Below are positions 24,186 to 32,011 of a stretch of 47,633 nt of DNA, in pieces. Source of the DNA: CAJKWP01 sp964554475 (GTDB lineage Bacteria > Bacillota > Clostridia > Christensenellales > UBA1242); the NCBI GenBank assembly GCA_964554475.1, contig CAZKOT010000004.1, positions 1 to 47,633 of the forward strand. Reading direction: 5' to 3'. The notes beneath the pieces are model-generated. The model saw only the letters and a program-made list of their open reading frames with translations. It was not told the origin of the DNA and did not search any database. The number at the start of each line of letters is the position of its first letter. The first letter of the stretch is position 1. The translations under genes were made by a program, and so were the position numbers.

Positions 24186-25550
24186 TCATTCAATTAAATT
24201 TTTTATATATTGTGTTAAATCTTCAATTTTAATAATTTCTTGTTTCATTGAATCACGTTCACGAACAGTTACTGTGCCGTTTTTCAAACTTTCATCATCA
24301 ATGGTTACGCAAAAAGGAGTTCCTATTGAATCTTGACGGCGGTAACGTTTTCCAATGCTCCCAGTTTCGTCATAAAATGTTCTGCAAGTTTTTGATAAAA
24401 GTGAATAAATTTCTTTTGCCTTTTCCATATGATTCTTTTTAATAAGTGGTAAAACTGCAACTTTGAAAGGAGCAATAAAGGGTTTGAAATGCATTATTTC
24501 CCTTTCTGTTCCATCTTCTAGTTTTTCAACTTCATAAGCTTCACACAAAAGTGCCAAAGTAAGTCTATCTGCTCCAAACGAAGCTTCGATAATATAGGGA
24601 ATAAATTTTTCATTTGTAACGGGGTCGACATATTCAAGATTTTTCTTAGAATACTCTTGATGTCGTCCTAAATCGTAATCTGTTCGATTATGAATTCCAT
24701 TAATTTCATCAAAACCAAACGGAAAATTATAGTAAACATCACAAGCAGCTTTTGCATAATGAGTGAGTTTATCATGGACATGAAATTTTAAATTTTCATT
24801 TTTTATGCCAAGTTCTTTGTAAAAATCCATTGCTTTTTGCTTGTAATAATTATAAAATTTTTCATCTTCGCCCGCTGTACAAAACCACTGATGTTCCATT
24901 TGTTCAAACTCAATCGTTCTAAAAGTAAAGTTTCCCGGAGTTATTTCGTTTCGAAATGCTTTTCCAATTTGGCCAATTCCAAAAGGAATTTTTAACCTTA
25001 AACTTCTTTGAACATTATTAAAATTAACATACTGCCCTTGTGCTGTTTCAGGTCTCAAATAGATTTTGTTTTGACTTCCTTCAACAACTCCACGAGTGGT
25101 TTCAAACATTAAATTAAATTGTCTAATTGTTGTCCAATTTTTCTTTTTGCAAAGCGGACAAGGAATTTCATTCTGCTTAACATATTCTTGCATTTCTTCT
25201 TTAGTCATCTTATCCGGATTGACCGAATTTTTGGTATATTCTTTAATTAAATTATCTGCTCGAAATCGTGCTTTACATTCTTTACAGTCCATTAATGGGT
25301 CAGTGAAAGAAGCAACATGTCCACTTGCCTGCCAAACGCGTGGATGCATTAAAATTGTGGCATCAAGACCGTGAGAATTTTCGCTTTCTTGAACAAATTT
25401 TTTCCACCAAAATTTTTTAACATTATTCTTTAGCTCAACACCTAAAGGACCATAATCCCATGTGTTTGCGAGTCCTCCATAAATTTCACTTCCGGCAAAA
25501 ATAAAACCCTTGTCATTACAATAAGCTACGAGTTTTTCCATTGCTATCAT
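24186..25550 (-). CDS. glyQS: Glycine-tRNA ligase, single-chain dimeric type
   Basis: 454 aa. It is the eukaryote/archaeon/Staphylococcus-like class II enzyme, not the GlyQ/GlyS tetramer. GSEIYGGLANTWDYGPLG at the N-terminus, the zinc-type cysteines CKECKARF and CPLCKKK, class II motif 2 FRNEITPGNFTFRTIEFEQ and motif 3 EASFGADRL are in order, with the anticodon-binding domain (FKVAVLPL..) at the end. AAGGAG is nine bases before ATG 25550; an in-frame GTG nine bases earlier lies between that site and the ATG and is not needed. A copy of its leader is repeated across an assembly gap upstream. I see no T-box leader. Confidence 0.94.
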   Translation of the reverse strand: MIAMEKLVAYCNDKGFIFAGSEIYGGLANTWDYGPLGVELKNNVKKFWWKKFVQESENSHGLDATILMHPRVWQASGHVASFTDPLMDCKECKARFRADNLIKEYTKNSVNPDKMTKEEMQEYVKQNEIPCPLCKKKNWTTIRQFNLMFETTRGVVEGSQNKIYLRPETAQGQYVNFNNVQRSLRLKIPFGIGQIGKAFRNEITPGNFTFRTIEFEQMEHQWFCTAGEDEKFYNYYKQKAMDFYKELGIKNENLKFHVHDKLTHYAKAACDVYYNFPFGFDEINGIHNRTDYDLGRHQEYSKKNLEYVDPVTNEKFIPYIIEASFGADRLTLALLCEAYEVEKLEDGTEREIMHFKPFIAPFKVAVLPLIKKNHMEKAKEIYSLLSKTCRTFYDETGSIGKRYRRQDSIGTPFCVTIDDESLKNGTVTVRERDSMKQEIIKIEDLTQYIKNLIE

Positions 25551-25649
25551 AAAAAACACTCCTTAATATCAATAACACATCAATTATTGTTTTTTGTTCA
25601 TCATTAAAATTTTCGCTCAAAGCATTCCATTTTTTTAGATTTTGTATGA
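25550..25649. repeat. glyQS leader, copy A (next to an assembly gap)
   Basis: 100 bases holding the glyQS ribosome binding site and start. The same sequence with small changes recurs at 25660-25766, directly on the other side of ten Ns. Confidence 0.85.
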
Positions 25650-25659
25650 NNNNNNNNNN
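25650..25659. other. Assembly gap of ten Ns
   Basis: Exactly ten N, a conventional scaffold spacer, so its true length is unknown. The near-identical flanks suggest two contig ends that cover the same place. Confidence 0.95.
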
Positions 25660-25766
25660 TAAAAAACACTCCTTAATATCAATAACACACCATTTCATTG
25701 TTTTTTTTGTTTTTATCTTTAAAAATTTTCGCTCAAAGCATTCCATTTTTTTTAGATTTTGTATGA
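25660..25766. repeat. glyQS leader, copy B
   Basis: 107 bases, very similar to copy A apart from a divergent centre and small length changes in the homopolymer runs. It also contains AAGGAG on the minus strand and ends in Ns where the start codon would be. Confidence 0.85.
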
Positions 25767-25810
25767 TACAAAAATAAATCAGCACAAGCTTCTTGAGCGA
25801 AGTTGTTTTC

Positions 25811-26113
25811 CTAATCAGCTTTAAAAGGTAAAAGTGCCATAATTCTTGCTCTCTTAATTGCATTTGCAAGTTCACGTTGATGTGTCGAGCAAACACCTGT
25901 TTGACGTCTTGGAACAATTTTTCCTTTTTCGGTTATATACTTTCGTAGTCTTGAAACATCTTTATAGTCAATTGCTTTTGACTTGTCAACACAAAATTGA
26001 CAAACCTTTTTTTTGCCCATTTTACGGAATTTTTTCTGGTATTTTCCTTCTTCCGCTTTTGGTTCTTTTTCTTTTATTTCTTCAGATGCTTCAACATTTT
26101 TTGTTTCGCTCAT
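25811..26113 (-). CDS. rpsR: 30S ribosomal protein S18
   Basis: 100 aa, longer than usual (about 75-80) because of a Glu/Lys-rich N-terminal extension of about 30 residues. The conserved part has KKVCQFC, IDYKDVSRLRKYIT and RRQTGVCSTHQRELANAIKRAR; with Cys at both CQFC and GVCSTH it is a zinc-type S18. The open frame begins five codons earlier, but that stretch is itself the AAAGGAG ribosome binding site, so ATG 26113 is chosen. It is the last gene of rpsF-ssb-rpsR and pairs with S6 on the 30S platform. Confidence 0.95.
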   Translation of the reverse strand: MSETKNVEASEEIKEKEPKAEEGKYQKKFRKMGKKKVCQFCVDKSKAIDYKDVSRLRKYITEKGKIVPRRQTGVCSTHQRELANAIKRARIMALLPFKAD

Positions 26114-26143
26114 ATTCTCTCCTTTCATAAATTCAGTTTTTTA

Positions 26144-26575
26144 TTAAAATGGTAAATTGTCATCATCAATTGGCTGAAGTTGTGCAACCTCTTCATCAGA
26201 TTTTTTTGGTTGTGATTCTTCATCAAATTTTTTGGTTTGAGATGAACCTTCCCCACTTGCTTTTGTATTTAAAAATTCAACTTCATCTGCAACAACATCG
26301 GTTGTATAACGTTTTGTTCCATCTTGAGCAGTATAAGAACCTGTTTGAATGCGTCCCACAACTCCAACTTTACTACCTTTTCGCAAATACTTATGACAAA
26401 TGTCTGCTTGATTTTTCCATGTTGTGATATTAATAAAATCAGCATCCCTTTCTCCCTCTGCATTTTGAAAACGACGTGTTATTGCTATAGTAAAACGGCA
26501 AACCGAAAGTCCGCTGTTTGTTGTTGCAAGGTCAGGGTCTTTTGTTAAATTCCCAATTAAAAAAACTTTGTTCAT
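26144..26575 (-). CDS. ssb: Single-stranded DNA-binding protein
   Basis: 143 aa. One OB fold (about 1-105) begins MNKVFLIGNLTKDPDLATT, with FINITTWKNQADICHKYLRKG in its middle; a Gln/Glu/Ser-rich linker leads to the acidic tip DDDNLPF, the protein-partner hook of SSB. It coats ssDNA in replication and repair. It lies between rpsF and rpsR, 16 bases from the former and 30 from the latter, as in most Firmicutes. A GGAG site precedes the ATG. Confidence 0.96.
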   Translation of the reverse strand: MNKVFLIGNLTKDPDLATTNSGLSVCRFTIAITRRFQNAEGERDADFINITTWKNQADICHKYLRKGSKVGVVGRIQTGSYTAQDGTKRYTTDVVADEVEFLNTKASGEGSSQTKKFDEESQPKKSDEEVAQLQPIDDDNLPF

Positions 26576-26591
26576 TTTAATCTCCTTGTTA

Positions 26592-26879
26592 TTATTTTTC
26601 GATTTTTCTAAACATATGACGAACTATTCCATCAGTTATATTCATAAGTTTGCTTGTTTCGTTAACAAATTCAGGTTTTACTAAAATGTTCATTAAAACA
26701 TAAAAACCTTCATTTTTGAAGTTAATCGGATAAGCTAGTTTTCTCATTCCCCATTTATCTAAATTTAAAACTTCGCCACCTTTTTCGGTAACAAGAGTTT
26801 TAAATTTTGCAATCAATTTTTCACGGTTTTCTTCAGATAAATTGCTTGCTAAAATGTAGAGCAGCTCATACTTATTCAT
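26592..26879 (-). CDS. rpsF: 30S ribosomal protein S6
   Basis: 95 aa, normal length. NKYELLYILASNLSEENRE starts the fold; WGMRKLAYPINFKNEGFYV is the S18-contacting region; DGIVRHMFRKIEK ends it without the acidic tail of enterobacteria. GGAGG six to seven bases before ATG 26879. First gene of rpsF-ssb-rpsR, preceded by a leader of about 145 bases that can fold. Confidence 0.96.
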   Translation of the reverse strand: MNKYELLYILASNLSEENREKLIAKFKTLVTEKGGEVLNLDKWGMRKLAYPINFKNEGFYVLMNILVKPEFVNETSKLMNITDGIVRHMFRKIEK

Positions 26880-27024
26880 ATTTTTACCTCCTTTATGGTC
26901 TTTGCTTGCTCAGTCTTTTTTTTGCAATTTCGTTTAAAAAATGCAAATTAATTTTAAGCAAGTTTGCCTTTTGGCTTTGGTTTATCTTTATGATAAACAA
27001 AGGAAAGTATTTTTTACTCTCTAG
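26880..27024 (-). promoter_or_regulatory. Structured leader of the rpsF operon
   Basis: On the minus strand a 11-12 bp hairpin CTTTGTTTATC/GATAAACCAAAG (27002-26975), a GCC-AAAA-GGC hairpin, and a nested pairing CTTGCT/AGCAAG (26962-26957 with 26910-26905) enclosing TTTGCA/TGCAAA. S6:S18 complexes repress this operon through a leader motif in many bacteria; I do not see the conserved CCG bulge of that motif, so autoregulation is inferred. Confidence 0.4.
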
Positions 27025-27030
27025 TTTGGG

Positions 27031-27059
27031 AGTATATCATAAGACTTTTATTTTTGCAA
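27031..27059 (-). promoter_or_regulatory. Promoter of rpsF-ssb-rpsR
   Basis: Minus strand TTGCAA (27059-27054), 17-base spacer, TATACT (27036-27031), giving a transcript start near 27024. Confidence 0.75.
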
Positions 27060-27171
27060 GAAATTTACAAAAAAGTGTTATTAATTATTTTATTAGTTTT
27101 ATTATAATTTTAAAAATTAAATTTATGGGAAAACTTTAAAAAAAGAAATTCGAAAGAGAAAACACATTTAC

Positions 27172-27200
27172 TTGACTTGATTAACCTTTAATGATAAGAT
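27172..27200 (+). promoter_or_regulatory. Promoter for the lipoprotein gene
   Basis: TTGACT (27172-27177), 17-base spacer, TAAGAT (27195-27200). The untranslated leader would be about 105 bases; I see no clear structure in it. Confidence 0.55.
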
Positions 27201-27311
27201 AAAAACCAATAAATATATCAAAATTATAACAAATTAGTGGAACTACCATGTTTTTTATGACCATATTATTATAATTTAACGTCGCTAAAATCATATTACG
27301 GGGTTTAAATA

Positions 27312-28679
27312 ATGAAAAAAATTGCAACTTTTCTCTCATTAATTTTAATGGCTTTTGTTTTCGTTTTATCTGGCTGTTCCCAAAGCATTGGGTTGGTTGG
27401 TATGCCCTCTCCTGATGCTGTTATCACAGGAAATGGCGGATTTGTTGTACAAAAAGGGGATTATATTTATTTCGCAAATGCGTTAACTAATTATTCAAAC
27501 ATAGGAACAAGCATTTCTAACGAAGAAGGTGAAGTTATCGAATATGGCCTTTATAGAGTAAAAGTTTCAGATGCAAATAATAAAACAATAAATTATAGTG
27601 CTGACGGTTATGCAACAAATGTTGAGCAAGTTGTTTCAAAAGTTGTGGGTTTTGAAAATTCAGGATTTTATATCGTGGATGATTATCTTTATTTTGCATC
27701 TCCCAACATGCATAAAACTAGTAGCAATCAAAACCGTTACGATTTAATAAGTATTTTTAGAGTTAAACTTGACGGAACAGATTTAAAAGAACTTTACACC
27801 ACAAATGATTACACTAACGGGGATTGGACGATTTTAACAATTAATAATTCAAATTATCTAATAACCATCGAAGGAAAAGAAATTATTAGGCATGATATTA
27901 ATGAAAACGGAATTTTAAATAAAAAAATCCTAGTTAATGATTCATCCAAAGCATTTTTAGCTGATGAAAATAAAGAACCTTTAGATGAATATATTTTTTA
28001 CACAAGTGCACTAAGTCAAACCGATATAGATAACGGCATTACAGGAAATTGTTTAAAAAGAGTTGAAATTGCAACAGGAAAAATTCATGATGAGCAAATT
28101 CCAGTAGGAACAACAATCACATTAATTAAATATTCTTACGGAAAACTATTTTACACACGTAAAACTCCTATTGAAGATGCTTACTATTTTGTTAAAAGCG
28201 GATTAACTTCGGCCGATTTGCGACTTACATGGTGGACAGATATAACCGAATTGAATTATTTAGAAAACGGTCCCGTTGCTTATATTTATGATAGTAAAAT
28301 TGTTTTTCAACACATTAATTCATTTGATTATGATGTTTTAGTTGAAACTCCTGGAACAAGTCCTAAAATAATTTTAACAAGTGGAGATTATGTTTTTTAT
28401 TCAAATTCCGAAGGAATTTTTAGAGTGAGCTACAAAGATAAAACATCTATTTCAATTTGCACAGGAACTTTTGAAAAATATGATTTTGACGGCAGATTTA
28501 TTTACACATATGCAAAAGCAGAGGGAGGGACAACTGAAACAAAATACCTTCAAAGAATTGACACTTTTGCAATAGAGAAAGAAACCGAAAAAATTTCAAA
28601 AATTGTTGGCTTTGTCTTGCAGGTTGATAAGAAAACAGAAGTGGATGAAGCTGAAGAAGAAGTTGAAGAGAATGCTTAG
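27312..28679 (+). CDS. Surface lipoprotein, probable beta-propeller
   Basis: 455 aa. The N-terminus is a lipoprotein signal: MKKIATF, a hydrophobic run and the lipobox VLSGC with the lipidated Cys22. The rest has no Cys and no further membrane segment. Repeated blocks such as GDYIYFANAL, DDYLYFAS, GDYVFYSNSEGIFRVSYKD and DGRFIYTYAK recur every 45-60 residues and look like the blades of a propeller of the DUF5050/TolB kind. The tail is very acidic (EAEEEVEENA). It would sit on the outer face of the membrane; ligand unknown. GGGG precedes ATG 27312, and a terminator follows. Confidence 0.8.
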   Translation: MKKIATFLSLILMAFVFVLSGCSQSIGLVGMPSPDAVITGNGGFVVQKGDYIYFANALTNYSNIGTSISNEEGEVIEYGLYRVKVSDANNKTINYSADGYATNVEQVVSKVVGFENSGFYIVDDYLYFASPNMHKTSSNQNRYDLISIFRVKLDGTDLKELYTTNDYTNGDWTILTINNSNYLITIEGKEIIRHDINENGILNKKILVNDSSKAFLADENKEPLDEYIFYTSALSQTDIDNGITGNCLKRVEIATGKIHDEQIPVGTTITLIKYSYGKLFYTRKTPIEDAYYFVKSGLTSADLRLTWWTDITELNYLENGPVAYIYDSKIVFQHINSFDYDVLVETPGTSPKIILTSGDYVFYSNSEGIFRVSYKDKTSISICTGTFEKYDFDGRFIYTYAKAEGGTTETKYLQRIDTFAIEKETEKISKIVGFVLQVDKKTEVDEAEEEVEENA

Positions 28680-28710
28680 GATTAAATTTTACATTTAATT
28701 ATCTTATATT

Positions 28711-28739
28711 GTAAGTTCTTTTAAGGACTTACTTTTTTT
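28711..28739 (+). terminator. Terminator after the lipoprotein gene
   Basis: GTAAGTTCTT (28711-28720) pairs with AAGGACTTAC (28723-28732; one G-T pair), followed by seven T. Confidence 0.85.
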
Positions 28740-28780
28740 ACAAACTATTTTTTATAAGGATAATTAAAACTATTTGTATT

Positions 28781-28808
28781 TTGAGTTTATTTTTTTTTAT
28801 GTTATACT
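28781..28808 (+). promoter_or_regulatory. Promoter for gpmI
   Basis: TTGAGT (28781-28786), 16-base spacer, TATACT (28803-28808). An open frame could begin on this TTG, but since it is the -35 box the start at 28832 is favoured. Confidence 0.65.
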
Positions 28809-28831
28809 CCAAATGTTTATGGGAGAATCAC

Positions 28832-30337
28832 ATGGTAACACTTATTATTTTGGATGGATTTGGAGAAAGCAAAAAAGTTTATGGAAATGCAATTGCTCAG
28901 GCGGGAACGCCAAATTTAGAAAAATTAAAAGCAAAATATCCACATACAACATTAAAATGTCATGGTGAGTCAGTTGGTCTTGAAGAGGGACAAATGGGCG
29001 GAAGCGAGGTTGGACATTTAAACATTGGTGCTGGGAAGGTTGTATTTCAAGATTTATCAAAAATCAATAATGCAATAAAAAATAAATCATTTTTAAATAA
29101 TTCGGCACTAAAAAAAGCAATGGAACATGCCAAAATTCACAATTCCAAACTTCACCTTTTAGGACTATTATCTGACGGTGGAATCCATTCAAAAATGCAC
29201 CACCTTGAATTTTTGGTTGATATGGCGGAAAAATATGGCTTAAAACAGGTTTTTATTCATGCTTTTATGGACGGCAGAGACACACTCAAAGATGAGGGAA
29301 TAAAATTTATTAGGCAAATTGAAAATCATTGCAAGGGAAAAGCAGCAAAAATAGCTAGCATTTGTGGACGCATTTATGCAATGGACAGGGAAAAACGTTA
29401 TGATCGACTTCAAAAAGCTTATGACATGCTAATTATGGGACAAAGTGAAAATTATTTTCAATCGGCAGAAGAAGCAATTTTACAAAGTTACGAAAAGAAA
29501 ATTTTTGATGAATTTGTGGAACCTACAATCATTGGAAAACCTCAAAAAATTGAAAGCAACGACAGCGTGATTTTTTTTAATTATAGAAGCGACCGTGCAA
29601 GAGAAATTACTCAGGCAATTACTCAACAAAACATTAAAGAAATGCAACTTGTTAATTTAAAAAATCTTTGTTATGTTTGTTTTACACAATACAGCGAAGA
29701 TTTTAAAGGGGTTGAAATTGCAATTATGCCCGAGGTAATTAAAAACAATCTTTCAAAAATTATTGCAGATAACAATTTAAAACAATTTCATATATCGGAA
29801 ACAACAAAATACGCTCATGTTACTTTCTTTTTAAACGGCGGAATTGAAAAGGCAAATATAGGTGAGGATAGAAAATTAATTGAAAGTCATGATGTCAAAG
29901 ATTATTCAACCGTTCCTAATATGAAAGCGATAGAAATTTGCAATGAAACAATTGAAGCAATTTCAAAAAATTACTATGATTTTATTATAGTAAACTTTTC
30001 AAATGCCGACATGCTAGGGCATACAGGAAATATTGAAGCAACAAAACAAGCAATAACTTGTGTTGACAAGTGTGCTTATCTTGTTACTCTTGCAACACTT
30101 GCTGTGGGTGGTGACACAATTATAACTGCCGATCATGGAAATGCAGATGCAATGCTTGATGATGAGGGAAACACTATGACTGCACATTCATTAAATCCTG
30201 TTCCATTTATTTTAATTAGCGAAAAAAATAAAAATGCAAAGCTAAAAAGCGGAAAAAGTTTAACTTCAATTGCGCCAACAGTATTAAAACTGTTGGGTAT
30301 TAAAATCCCACCTTATATGGATGAACCCATGTTTTAA
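28832..30337 (+). CDS. gpmI: 2,3-bisphosphoglycerate-independent phosphoglycerate mutase
   Basis: 501 aa, normal length. It converts 3- to 2-phosphoglycerate in glycolysis using two manganese ions. LIILDGFGES (4-13) holds the first metal Asp, GGSEVGHLNIGAG the phosphoserine loop (the family usually has GNSEVGH), FMDGRDT, NYRSDRARE, NADMLGHTG and TADHGNAD the remaining substrate and metal residues. GGGAG at proper spacing before ATG 28832 and the promoter position reject the longer frame beginning at 28781. The MFS gene starts 42 bases after the stop and may be co-transcribed. Confidence 0.95.
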   Translation: MVTLIILDGFGESKKVYGNAIAQAGTPNLEKLKAKYPHTTLKCHGESVGLEEGQMGGSEVGHLNIGAGKVVFQDLSKINNAIKNKSFLNNSALKKAMEHAKIHNSKLHLLGLLSDGGIHSKMHHLEFLVDMAEKYGLKQVFIHAFMDGRDTLKDEGIKFIRQIENHCKGKAAKIASICGRIYAMDREKRYDRLQKAYDMLIMGQSENYFQSAEEAILQSYEKKIFDEFVEPTIIGKPQKIESNDSVIFFNYRSDRAREITQAITQQNIKEMQLVNLKNLCYVCFTQYSEDFKGVEIAIMPEVIKNNLSKIIADNNLKQFHISETTKYAHVTFFLNGGIEKANIGEDRKLIESHDVKDYSTVPNMKAIEICNETIEAISKNYYDFIIVNFSNADMLGHTGNIEATKQAITCVDKCAYLVTLATLAVGGDTIITADHGNADAMLDDEGNTMTAHSLNPVPFILISEKNKNAKLKSGKSLTSIAPTVLKLLGIKIPPYMDEPMF

Positions 30338-30379
30338 TTAGTAATTTGTTCATAATAATATTTAAAAAGGAGATGTTTT

Positions 30380-31726
30380 GTGAAAGCAGAAACGAAAAAT
30401 CAAAAAAATACCGAAGTTAAAAATGAACCTTTAAAACTTAATTTTAAAAGGACTTTATTTATTGGACTCGCTTTTTTCACCATTTTGATGATGTGGCAAA
30501 TTTACAACAGTTATTGCCCACTTTTCTTAAAAGATTTACTCACGTCTCATTTGGGAGCAGGAGATTATTCCTATTATGTTGGGTTGATTATGGCGGCGGA
30601 TAATGTTTTTGCTCTTTTTATGTTACCACTTTTTGGTTTTCTGTCCGATAAAACCAAAACTTCGCTCGGCAAAAGAATTCCCTACATTATAGGCGGAACA
30701 ATTCTGACTGCAATTGCATTTCCTTTTATCCCGTTTCTTTATTTAAAAAATAATTTTGCCGGAGTTGCTGTGTTAATGGGAATTGTTCTTTTAGCAATGA
30801 ATTGTTATCGTAATCCTGCTGTTTCATTAATGCCCGATGTTACGCCAAAACCTCTTCGCTCTAAAGCAAATGCTGTAATAAATTTTGTTGGTTATGTCGG
30901 AGCAATTTTTGCCGGAATAATTGCCCTTTTATTTACTGACAGAACTTCTACTTCAATTGTTTGGCCTTTCATAATTACCTCAGTTTTTATGCTTGCGGCT
31001 CTAATTATTTTAATTGTAAAAATAAATGAAAACAAATTACATCAACAATTAGAAGAAGAAATGAAAAAGGGAGAAGAATTTTCGGAAGCAATTGAAAAAG
31101 TTGAAGAAGACAAACCACTTTCAAATGCAAATAAAAGAAATTTAATTGTTCTAATAAGTTCTGTGTTTCTTTGGTTTTTTGCTTTTAATGCAATTGAAAC
31201 TTTCTGGACAACTTACTGTCAATTTTACTTGGGAATTAGTTCATGGTCAATTGCAATAATAGTGATGACAATTTCTGCTATTGGTGGTTTTGCTTTGGGA
31301 GGATTAATAACAACTAAACTCGGAAGGAAAAATGTTATTCTTTTAGGTCTTATAATAATGATTGTTTCATTAATACTAGCATTTATTCTTGGAGAGTTAA
31401 TGCCAAAAAACACTGGTTCAATTCCCTGGCAATTTTATCTCGCTATAGTTCTTTTTGCTTTATGCGGAATCGGTTGGGCATTCATTAATGTAAATTCTTA
31501 TCCTATGGTTGTTGAAATGTCAAACAGGTCAAATATTGGAAAATACACAGGTTATTATTATGTTGCTTCAATGCTTGCTCAAAGCATTACCCCTGTCATA
31601 ATAGGTTTTGTAATGGCATTTTTAGGTTACTCTATGTTTTTCGTTTATGGTGCTGTTTTCATGACAATTGCGATGATTGTATTCTTTTTTGTTAAAACAA
31701 AAAAGAAAAAAAATAATTTAGATTAA
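30380..31726 (+). CDS. MFS transporter, SLC45/sucrose-carrier-like
   Basis: 448 aa, about twelve membrane helices with a charged Glu/Lys loop in the middle (about residues 215-250). LFGFLSDKTKTSLGKRIPYI is the cytoplasmic loop 2-3 motif; MPDVTPKPLRSKANAVIN and GWAFINVNSYPMVVEMS are typical of the plant/animal sucrose transporter-like (SLC45) branch. It probably imports a disaccharide with protons. GTG start with AAAAGGAG eight bases upstream. It follows gpmI closely; the glycolytic partner fits a sugar role but does not identify the sugar. Confidence 0.85.
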   Translation: MKAETKNQKNTEVKNEPLKLNFKRTLFIGLAFFTILMMWQIYNSYCPLFLKDLLTSHLGAGDYSYYVGLIMAADNVFALFMLPLFGFLSDKTKTSLGKRIPYIIGGTILTAIAFPFIPFLYLKNNFAGVAVLMGIVLLAMNCYRNPAVSLMPDVTPKPLRSKANAVINFVGYVGAIFAGIIALLFTDRTSTSIVWPFIITSVFMLAALIILIVKINENKLHQQLEEEMKKGEEFSEAIEKVEEDKPLSNANKRNLIVLISSVFLWFFAFNAIETFWTTYCQFYLGISSWSIAIIVMTISAIGGFALGGLITTKLGRKNVILLGLIIMIVSLILAFILGELMPKNTGSIPWQFYLAIVLFALCGIGWAFINVNSYPMVVEMSNRSNIGKYTGYYYVASMLAQSITPVIIGFVMAFLGYSMFFVYGAVFMTIAMIVFFFVKTKKKKNNLD

Positions 31727-32011
31727 CAATATAATAAAAGGCTTAAATGAGAAATGATAAAGACAATCAATAGTCGAAATATTATTTCTATTTTTTAATC
31801 ATTTTTTTTGTTTTGCAAAGAATATTTTGACGAATATTGACTATAAGGTGAAAAACTGTTAAAATATTATTGCATATCAATATATTTTAAAATCAAGATG
31901 AAATTATAAACAAATTTAAAAAACAAATTTTTAACAATCTAATAATTTTGCAAATACAATTATCGCTAAAAATTCAATGTTTAAGTAATTATCCAATGAA
32001 GCGGAGGAATA

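Noticed and set aside
25550..25810. T-box leader for glyQS
   Set aside because: No AGGGTGG-type T-box and no terminator/antiterminator pair is visible; the apparent repeated structure is the assembly duplication.
25516..25917. 133-codon minus-strand frame across the ten-N gap
   Set aside because: It runs through Ns, the glyQS leader copies and the antisense of rpsR sequence in the wrong frame. Its internal repetition is simply the duplicated leader.
28781..28831. Longer N-terminus for gpmI from TTG 28781
   Set aside because: That TTG is the -35 box of a good promoter, and the conserved enzyme starts at ATG 28832 after a GGGAG site.
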